DNA from: Anaerolineales bacterium
GTDB taxonomy: Bacteria; Chloroflexota; Anaerolineae; Anaerolineales; UBA4823
DNA length: 64,000 nucleotides
NCBI GenBank assembly: GCA_003105035.1
Contig: PQAL01000043.1
Location: 1 to 64,000 of the forward strand
Reading direction: 5' to 3'
In this document: positions 35,075 through 42,600 of the stretch, one piece after another
Layout: each line of letters starts with the position of its first letter
Position numbering within the stretch: position 1 is the stretch's first letter
Made by a program: the position numbers and the translations under genes
Notes under the pieces: generated by a model
Told to the model about the DNA's origin: nothing
Seen by the model: the letters and a program-made list of their open reading frames with translations, nothing else
The model's database searches: none

Positions 35075-37042
35075 ATGGGATTTCATGGTGGTGGTTGGTT
35101 TTCATACCTCAGCTCAACCGGCGAAAAGCCCAAGGTGACCCTGGGGTTGTTACGGCGGGTGATGGCTTATTCAAAACCTTACCGCTGGAAGTTGGTGGCT
35201 ATGCTGTTGCTCATCCTGGTTTCCACCGGCCTGGCCCTGCTCACCCCGCTCATCCTGCGCAATTTAATCGATAAGACCATCCCCTCTGGTAACATCACAC
35301 AGCTCATCCTGCTGGCACTTGCCCTGCTGCTTATCCCGGCAGTGGGAGGCTTGCTGGGTGTTGTCCAACGGCGCCTTAATGCCACGGTCGGTGAGGGGGT
35401 TATCTACGACCTGCGGGTAGCCCTGTATAGCCGCCTTCAGCGCATGTCGCTGCATTTTTTTACCAACACCCGCTTGGGCGAGTTAATGAGCCGGCTCAAC
35501 AACGACGTGGTGGGTGCCCAGAATGCCATCAGCAACACCATCGTGAGCATCATCACCAACATCGTCCAGGCCGCCGCCGTGCTGGTGGTCATGCTCACCC
35601 TGGAGTGGCGCCTGACCCTGATCAGCATCATTATCCTGCCGCTTTTCATCCTGGCTGCCCGCCATATGGGAGGTCGCCTGCGTGATATCTCGCGGCGCCA
35701 GCTGGAAGCCAATGCCCAGATGAACGCCACCATGAACGAAACCCTCAACATTGGCGGTGCACTGCTGGTCAAGTTGTTTGGCCGGGTGGACACGGAAGTG
35801 CAGCGCTTTGAGGGTCGGGCTGCCCAGGTGCGCGATCTGGGGATCGGCAGGGCTTTCCTGGGCGCCATTTTCTTCATTATCATAGGTTTGGTCAGCGCAG
35901 TCGGTACAGCCTTGGTTTATGGCATTGGGGGCTACCTGGTGATGCAGAATGCTTTCACCATCGGCACCATCGTTGCCTTCGGGGCATATATGTCCAGCCT
36001 GTACGGCGCCTTGCAAGGTCTCACCAACGCCCCGGTTGATTTTGCCACATCGGTGGTCAGCTTCGAGCGCGTTTTTGAGGTCATCGATCTGCCGCACGAC
36101 ATCCAGGAAAAACCCGATGCGCTTGCCCTGAGTGCTGTGCGCGGTGAGCTGGTCTTTGAACACGTCACCTTCCGCTATGACACGGATGGCAAAGCCCTGC
36201 TGAGCGATGTAAAGCGCTACGGCCGCATGGATAATGTCGATGCGGTGCTTTCCGGAGAGCCTCAACCCCAGAAGGCCCCCACCCCCAAAACCATAGAGAC
36301 CCAACCCGTTGGCGATGTGGAAGAGCCTGGCCATAACCAGGCGCGCTTGAACGCCCTGGAAGATGTGAGCTTTATCGCCCAGCCAGGCCAGCTGGTTGCC
36401 CTGGTAGGGCCCAGTGGAGCGGGCAAGACCACCCTCACTTACCTGATCCCGCGCTTGTACGACCCCACCAGCGGGCGCATCCTGCTGGATGGCCACGATC
36501 TGCGTGATGTAACCCTAGATTCACTCTCGGCCCAGATCGGCATGGTGACCCAGGAGACGCACCTGTTCCACGATACCATCCGCACCAACCTGCTATATGC
36601 TAGGCTGGATGCTTCCCAGGCCGGGCTGGAGGCAGCCTGTGTGGCGGCCAATATCCATGACTTTATCGCAAGCCTGCCCGATGGCTACGATACGATTGTG
36701 GGTGAGCGTGGCTATCGCCTGAGCGGCGGCGAGAAACAGCGCGTGGCCCTGGCGCGCGTCATCCTCAAAGACCCACGCATCCTGGTATTGGATGAAGCCA
36801 CCAGCAGCCTGGACAGCGAGTCGGAGATGCTCATCCAGGAAGCCCTCAAGCGCGTGATGGTGGGTCGTACCAGCATCGTGATTGCCCACCGCCTCAGCAC
36901 CATCCTGGCCGCAGATATGATCCTGGTCATGGATCGCGGCAGCATCGTCGAACGCGGCACCCACCGTGAGTTACTGGCTAAGGGTGGGCTGTATGCCCAG
37001 CTTTATGAAACCCAATTCAGTTGTGAGAGAGAAATGGCATGA
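35075..37042 (+). CDS. ABC exporter, fused permease and ATPase (ABCB type)
   Basis: A 655-residue half-transporter that should act as a dimer. Six membrane helices occupy about residues 35-320. The nucleotide-binding domain has Walker A GPSGAGKT near 445, a Q-loop in GMVTQETHLF, the signature LSGGEKQRVALARV near 549, Walker B ILVLDEATSSLD and the switch His in IVIAHRLST. Unusual is an insert of about 55 polar residues (roughly 370-425) between FRYDTDG and the normal continuation ALEDVSF, just before Walker A. GGTGAGG sets ATG 35075. Substrate unknown; lipid or drug export is typical. Confidence 0.93.
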   Translation: MGFHGGGWFSYLSSTGEKPKVTLGLLRRVMAYSKPYRWKLVAMLLLILVSTGLALLTPLILRNLIDKTIPSGNITQLILLALALLLIPAVGGLLGVVQRRLNATVGEGVIYDLRVALYSRLQRMSLHFFTNTRLGELMSRLNNDVVGAQNAISNTIVSIITNIVQAAAVLVVMLTLEWRLTLISIIILPLFILAARHMGGRLRDISRRQLEANAQMNATMNETLNIGGALLVKLFGRVDTEVQRFEGRAAQVRDLGIGRAFLGAIFFIIIGLVSAVGTALVYGIGGYLVMQNAFTIGTIVAFGAYMSSLYGALQGLTNAPVDFATSVVSFERVFEVIDLPHDIQEKPDALALSAVRGELVFEHVTFRYDTDGKALLSDVKRYGRMDNVDAVLSGEPQPQKAPTPKTIETQPVGDVEEPGHNQARLNALEDVSFIAQPGQLVALVGPSGAGKTTLTYLIPRLYDPTSGRILLDGHDLRDVTLDSLSAQIGMVTQETHLFHDTIRTNLLYARLDASQAGLEAACVAANIHDFIASLPDGYDTIVGERGYRLSGGEKQRVALARVILKDPRILVLDEATSSLDSESEMLIQEALKRVMVGRTSIVIAHRLSTILAADMILVMDRGSIVERGTHRELLAKGGLYAQLYETQFSCEREMA

Positions 37043-37470
37043 ATATATATTTTGCTTGTTCGATCACTGGCGGCCGTCAGGATGAGCAGGTGTACCAGCG
37101 CTTGGTGGCAGCCCTGCAGGAATTCGGTCACCATGTGCCCACGGCCTTGCTGGCCAGCCCCGATGTGATGCCCCTGGAGGGCGTGGTACCTGCCCGGGAT
37201 GTCTATGAGCGCGACGTCAGGTGGATCTCGGAATGTGACTTCCTGCTCGCCGAGGTCAGCACTCCCTCGCATGGCGTGGGTTATGAGATCGGTTATGCCC
37301 TGTCATTGAACAAGCAGGTTTTGTGCCTCTATCGGAAGGGTCGCAAGGTTTCCAAGATGATCCTCGGCAACCCGCACCCCTGTCTGACGGTGCATGACTA
37401 TGAAACCCCCGATCAGGCAGTGAATATGTTGAATACTTTTTTAGCTGGCCTGACCGTCATTGAGGCATGA
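37039..37470 (+). CDS. 2'-deoxynucleoside 5'-phosphate N-hydrolase-like protein (DNPH1/Rcl type)
   Basis: A 143-residue member of the nucleoside 2-deoxyribosyltransferase superfamily. The order IYFACSITGGRQDEQVYQRL at 3-22, then YERDVRWISECDFLLAEVST near 55-74 and PSHGVGYEIGYALSLNKQVL near 75-94 matches animal DNPH1. That enzyme cleaves deoxynucleoside monophosphates to base and deoxyribose 5-phosphate. The Glu in GYEIGYA is the expected nucleophile. Its ATG overlaps the exporter stop by four bases, and its stop overlaps the rarD start, so the three are translated as a unit. A transferase activity is a possible alternative. Confidence 0.85.
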   Translation: MNIYFACSITGGRQDEQVYQRLVAALQEFGHHVPTALLASPDVMPLEGVVPARDVYERDVRWISECDFLLAEVSTPSHGVGYEIGYALSLNKQVLCLYRKGRKVSKMILGNPHPCLTVHDYETPDQAVNMLNTFLAGLTVIEA

Positions 37471-38363
37471 TGAATAAGGGCATCCTGGCTGGCATCGGGG
37501 CCTATGTATTCTGGGGGCTTTTCCCCATTTACTGGCGATTGTTGGAAAGTGTCCCTGCCATCGAGATTCTGGCTCATCGCGTAGTTTGGTCGCTGGTGTT
37601 CATGCTGGGGTTGTTGCTCCTGCAAAAGGACCTGTTCTGGTGGAAAGGCATCCTGCAGAACCGGCGTACATGGCTGCTCTATACCATGGCAGCCATCCTG
37701 CTCTCGGCCAACTGGTTCACTTACATTTGGGCGGTCAATGCCGGTTATGTGGTGGAAGCCTCCTTGGGGTACTTTATCAATCCCCTGGTCAACTTCATGT
37801 TGGGCGTGATTTTCTTCAAGGAAAAGCTGCGTGGAGGCCAGCTGGCGGCTGTGATCCTGGCAGTGCTGGGCGTGCTTTACCTGACCTTTAATTACGGCAG
37901 CCTGCCCTGGATTTCGCTGGTGTTGGCGTTCACCTTCGGTATGTACGGGCTGATTAAGAAAATTGCTCCCCTCGAATCGATGCATGGTTTCAGCCTGGAA
38001 ACCGCCGTGATGTTCCTGCCTGCCCTGGCATTTTTACTCTACCGGAATGCATCCGGAATGGGTGCCTTCGCCCAACAGGGAGCGGCAGTTACCATCCTGT
38101 TGATTCTGGCTGGCCCGGTGACTTCCATTCCTCTGCTCATGTTCGGCTTCGCCGTGCGCCGCATCACCCTCTCTTTGCTTGGTTTCCTGCAGTATATCGC
38201 CCCCACCTTACAGTTCCTGCTGGGCGTGTATGTCTATCACGAGCCCTTCCCCACCTCCCGGCTGGTCGGTTTCTGTATCATCTGGCTGGCTTTGCTGTTG
38301 TACTCACTGGAGAGTGTGTACTTTAACCGTAAAGCTCGACCGTCACTGGTCGAGCCGCTGTAG
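37467..38363 (+). CDS. rarD: RarD/EamA-family permease
   Basis: A 298-residue membrane protein with ten predicted helices in two EamA halves. The start GILAGIGAYVFWGLFPIYWR and LLESVPAIEILAHRVVWSLV are characteristic of RarD. SANWFTYIWAVNAGYVVEAS and LGYFINPLVNFMLGVIFFKE near 90-120 confirm it. These proteins export or import small metabolites; the substrate is unproven. Two ATG codons overlap the end of the upstream gene. Its last 21 bases overlap the 3' end of the M28 peptidase gene on the other strand. Confidence 0.93.
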   Translation: MMNKGILAGIGAYVFWGLFPIYWRLLESVPAIEILAHRVVWSLVFMLGLLLLQKDLFWWKGILQNRRTWLLYTMAAILLSANWFTYIWAVNAGYVVEASLGYFINPLVNFMLGVIFFKEKLRGGQLAAVILAVLGVLYLTFNYGSLPWISLVLAFTFGMYGLIKKIAPLESMHGFSLETAVMFLPALAFLLYRNASGMGAFAQQGAAVTILLILAGPVTSIPLLMFGFAVRRITLSLLGFLQYIAPTLQFLLGVYVYHEPFPTSRLVGFCIIWLALLLYSLESVYFNRKARPSLVEPL

Positions 38364-39542
38364 TATATCCCAAACCAATCCCTGGATGCGTTCAAGGGCA
38401 GCCGGCTGGAGTTTGCTGGGTGTATCTGTCATGCGGTGCCACTCCGGCATGAGCGTCGACCCAGTGCGCGAAGCGATCAGACGGGCCGCGTTGAAGCCGC
38501 GGTCCAGCAGCAGACTGCACTCAGTGGAGGCACCCACCAGTGGGGTTTTATCCGCCTTCAGCCCGTAGGGCTGACCAACTTTCTTGAGCAATGTCTCCAT
38601 CTCCTGTGAAATGGTGACCCTCCGCAGGCTGCCTTCTTCGCGGATGTAATTCAAGGTATCACCAATCCCCACCATCTCAAGGTCGATGAACCAGGCCTCT
38701 TTGAGTTCGTTTCCATAAGTTGCCATCAGCGCCTGGATTCCATCCCCGCTGCTCTCCTCGCAGCCAGTAAATGCCAACCAGACTTCAGTGTTCTTCAGCG
38801 GTTGCTCTGCCAGCCTCCCGGCGAGTGCCAGCAGGGTGCCCACTGAGCTGGCGTTGTCGTTTGCCCCCGGTGAGTAGGGGCCCAGGTCTGCAGTTACTCC
38901 TGTGAACCAGCCCAGGAAGTGAAAGCCTGCCAGGCAGATCCCCAGCCAGCCAAAGGCGGGCCAGTCGGTTAATCCAGCCAGCAGGTATACAGGGATCGCC
39001 AGGAATATCCCTAATATCGCCATCATCCCGATTGGGCCGAACAGACGCACCAGGAAATCGCTGGCGAACCAGAACACTGCCCGGTGGCTGTCGAGGTGGG
39101 CAACCAGCACGACCTGGCGCTCTGCTTGATCGGTTGGCGGGATCCTGGCAATGACGTTCTGGCTGGGCGCTTGCGGCAGGCTGTTACGCAGGGGGTTACT
39201 CCGGTAGGTAAACCTGAGCCAGTACAGATATCCGCTTATGCCGAAGGCCAGCACTGCGATGATCACCGCTGGGAGCTCACCCACCGGTTTTCGCAGCAGC
39301 CAGTAGGCAGCATGCCCGACCAATGCCAACCCAAGCACCATGGCGATAAACAGCCACAGCGAACGCTCCCCAGAAAAGAGTTGCAGGCTGATGTTTTGTA
39401 AGCCCAGCGAGGCTAGCTGTGCTTGCACGTACTCAGCAGCCTGTTTTTCAGCCTGGGTGGCAGAACCGCGCCCGGTTTTGGAGAGGTGCTGGGCATGCGC
39501 CAGGGCACGTTGGGCATACCGTGCTGGGTCAGTGTAGTTCAA
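38343..39542 (-). CDS. M28 family zinc peptidase with membrane segments
   Basis: A 399-residue protein. Residues 1-50 are a helical start, followed by two membrane helices (about 63-85, 93-110). The M28 catalytic domain has VVLVAHLDSHRAVF near 144-157 and, after two further helices (about 165-220), SPGANDNASSVGTLLALA near 231-248 and AFTGCEESSGDGI near 263. The zinc ligands His, Asp and Glu are in place. The membrane pair inserted between the first and second metal motifs is unusual. The start appears to be TTG 39542, since no ATG in frame lies upstream of the conserved part. It is probably an aminopeptidase facing the membrane. Confidence 0.85.
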   Translation of the reverse strand: MNYTDPARYAQRALAHAQHLSKTGRGSATQAEKQAAEYVQAQLASLGLQNISLQLFSGERSLWLFIAMVLGLALVGHAAYWLLRKPVGELPAVIIAVLAFGISGYLYWLRFTYRSNPLRNSLPQAPSQNVIARIPPTDQAERQVVLVAHLDSHRAVFWFASDFLVRLFGPIGMMAILGIFLAIPVYLLAGLTDWPAFGWLGICLAGFHFLGWFTGVTADLGPYSPGANDNASSVGTLLALAGRLAEQPLKNTEVWLAFTGCEESSGDGIQALMATYGNELKEAWFIDLEMVGIGDTLNYIREEGSLRRVTISQEMETLLKKVGQPYGLKADKTPLVGASTECSLLLDRGFNAARLIASRTGSTLMPEWHRMTDTPSKLQPAALERIQGLVWDILQRLDQ

Positions 39543-39606
39543 TTCTATGGTGTCGATGTTTGCATTCTCTCTCTTGTAGATAATTTACAGATCGGCAAAC
39601 GGTGAA

Positions 39607-42600
39607 TTAAGGTTTTATCTCCAGCATGCCTCCCGCACTGTTTCCCTGTACCTCGGGGAAATACACCATCCAGGCATGTGTAGGCAGCAAGTGATACTCG
39701 CCAGCCTGGAGGATGTTGAGCGTATAGGTCAATTCATAGGTACCAGCAAGCAGGTAGGCGGCTGTCCAGCTGATATGGTCATCATAGATGCGAGCTGCAT
39801 CAAACAGCCACCACGCCCATCCATCACGGTAAGGATCGGTCGAATCATACAGTGGTAGCGGCTCGCCCATGTCTCCCAGCTGCATCGTTTTAATGTTGGT
39901 GTTGTAGATTTCGCTTCCCGCTGGGATATAGTCTTCCACCTTGAAGTGATAGGCATCCGTGGGCAGGATGATGACCAGGCGCACAACTACCTTATCACCC
40001 ACCCTGGCGGAGCTGATGGGGGTGGCTGTTGCCAGGTCGGACCCATACGGATAATATGACCGGCTGACGCTGACACCTCCATTAAAGGGTGCCACATCTT
40101 CAGCCGGGCGCGATACGTTGAGCGCGGCTGTGTAGTACAGCTGCCCTGTGCCCACCTGGCGCTGGATGGTCAGGCTGTTCGGGTCATTTGGGAAAAGGTT
40201 GCCGATCGGCTGGCTGGTTGTCACTGGGCTGAGCTGGGTTTCGCCATCCGCTTCTCCGCTGGCAATCTGGGTGCCATTCAGGCTGGCTCCGAAGGTGTAG
40301 TTGCTGTTTAATTCGCCGGTGCCTTTCATCACCTCATCCATTGCCAGCAGGATCCAGCTATCTTCATAGGTGGAGTTCCAGCAGCCATCTGCCTGGCGGT
40401 TAGACATCAGGTAGTTAACCGCATCGGGGATCAGCGCCGAATCCGGCTCGAGCTGCGCCAGGGTGTACAGTACGATGGCGCTGTTGGAAAGCGTGGAGGT
40501 CATGTTGTTCCAGTCGGGGTTGGTCACCTCCCAGTGTACTCCGGTAGCTGAGCGGATGGCCGTGGCCTGCAAGTCGGAAATCAAGGTGGGAATGGCATCA
40601 CTGCTGGATGAGGTCAGATCCAGCGATAAGGCCAGGAAAGCCTTGGCCCACGGGCTGAGCCGGTCGCGTACCTGGTATAGCTCGTTGGCACTTTCCAGGT
40701 TGCCTGCCCCGGCTAGTTTAAGGGCGTAATTCTCAAATGCCTGGCGGTCCAGCATCCAGGCTTTGGCGGTGGAGTCTGGCGTAACCAGGGACGAGGTGAC
40801 AAATCCCACGGTGTTGCTGATCGTGTCCGATGGCACTGCAATCCCCACCGCCTGGCTGGTCGCCAGCCCGTAAAGCACATAAGAGGAGATATAGGCATCG
40901 CTCACACTGTTCCGGCACCAGCCCCAGCCGCCATCAGCATTCTGCAGCATGAGTAGCTTTCCCAAGGCCTGCTCAAGGTTGCTGTCCAGGCTGGTTTTAA
41001 GGTCGGGTGCCTCAATCCCGAAGCTCTGCAGGGTGGTGTAGGTCACCAGGTTCGGTAGGAAGCTCGAAAGTACCGGTTCCGTGCATTCCGAGGGGTAGTA
41101 CTTAAGCGCCTCCAGGCTGTCCAGCATGGCAGAGGCCAGGGATGGATTAAGCTCGACATCCAGGGAACCCTGTTTGGCATCGAAGGTTGCCGGCAGGCTG
41201 ACCAGCTCCAGGCGTTCGCCCGCTTCTGGCAAGCTGCCTGAGGTGGCAAAGGTCTGCGGGGCGGTATACCTCAGCACCGGTAGGGCTCCGTTCGCCACCA
41301 GGATGGCATCCTGCAGGTTACCAGCCTTAACTGAGAAACGCAAGGAGACACTGGCAACATCCTCAGCGCTGCCCCACCATTCCAGGCGCACCCGCCCATA
41401 TGCAGGCACGCTGACGGGTTGCGATATCTGTCCAGGGTCGTCTAGCGTGAATCCGCTTGCCTGGAGCGTGGCCATCCCTTCCAGGGCGTTCTCGGTGTTG
41501 TTCTGCACCACCGCTGCCAGCTGGGCATGGTCGCCCACCACCAAAAAGCGCGGAGTCGCCGGGTTGATTAGCAGCTCCTGGGTAGTGACCACTTCGATTT
41601 GTGTTTCACCCACCAGGGTTTCTTTGGTCAGGCCGCGCACCAGCACCTGCCAGGTGGTCAGGCTGTCTGGCAGGTTGATGCTGACCGTGGCTTCTCCGTT
41701 GGCGTCCGTGCGAATTTGCGCATTCCAGTAGGCCGTGTCGGGGAAATTTTCACGGGTCACCGATTCTGGTGCTTCCCCGCCGCCTCCACCACCCATCCCT
41801 CCAGGCATGTAGCGCAACCTCTGGCCCGAGGCCGCCAGGCTTAGCCCGGTCTGCACGGCTAGTGCCTGATTGCCATAGAAAGCCTGATAAATATCCTTTG
41901 CGTTAGGGTTTGCCAGGCTGAGCACTGCCTTGTCCACTACAGCCAGGGAGAACTCACCCTCCACCGGCTTTCCGTCAGCATCGGTGATACGCAGGTTGAA
42001 CTTTACTGGCTCGCCCGGCCCTGTGCGCTCGGGTGTGCTGGTGAGCGTCACTTCAAGGTAGTTAAAGGACGGATCTACGGTCAGGTTGGTATACCCCTGG
42101 CGGAAATCGGGGTAGCCATTTTCATCGTATCCCAGCAGGGTGACTGCCACATAGACGTTGGGAGCTTCATCTTTGGTGAGCTGCATGGGTATCGTGCTAC
42201 CGCCCGGTTCCAGGTGCAGGATCTGGTGATCAAGGATTGAGCCGCGCTCGATTGTTAGTAATCCCAGGGCAGTGTCGTTGAACGGGTTGGGGACGAATAC
42301 CTGGGCAGTCTCACCAGCCTGGTAGCCGTCTTTGTCAGGCACCAGGCGTATGCGCTGGTTGGGCAGGGAAGGCCACACGCTGGTGCCTGCCCCTCCGACC
42401 CAGATAACCACCTGCGTCAGCGTGCCATCCCCATCTATGTCAAGTTGGTACGTGCCAGCCTGGGGTGGGGTGAACACCACCCTGCCCGTACCGTCTGCTG
42501 CTGTGCTGAGCGTGCTGGTAGCGACCGGGGTATAAACAGCCTTGTATGTTGGAAACGAATATCCCATTGATTCGGGTGGGGGATCGGTACGTACCCAGGT

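Noticed and set aside
35483-36496. 337-codon open frame antisense to the ABC exporter
   Set aside because: The plus strand encodes an unmistakable transporter with intact motifs; the antisense frame is a codon-bias shadow rich in His and Gln.
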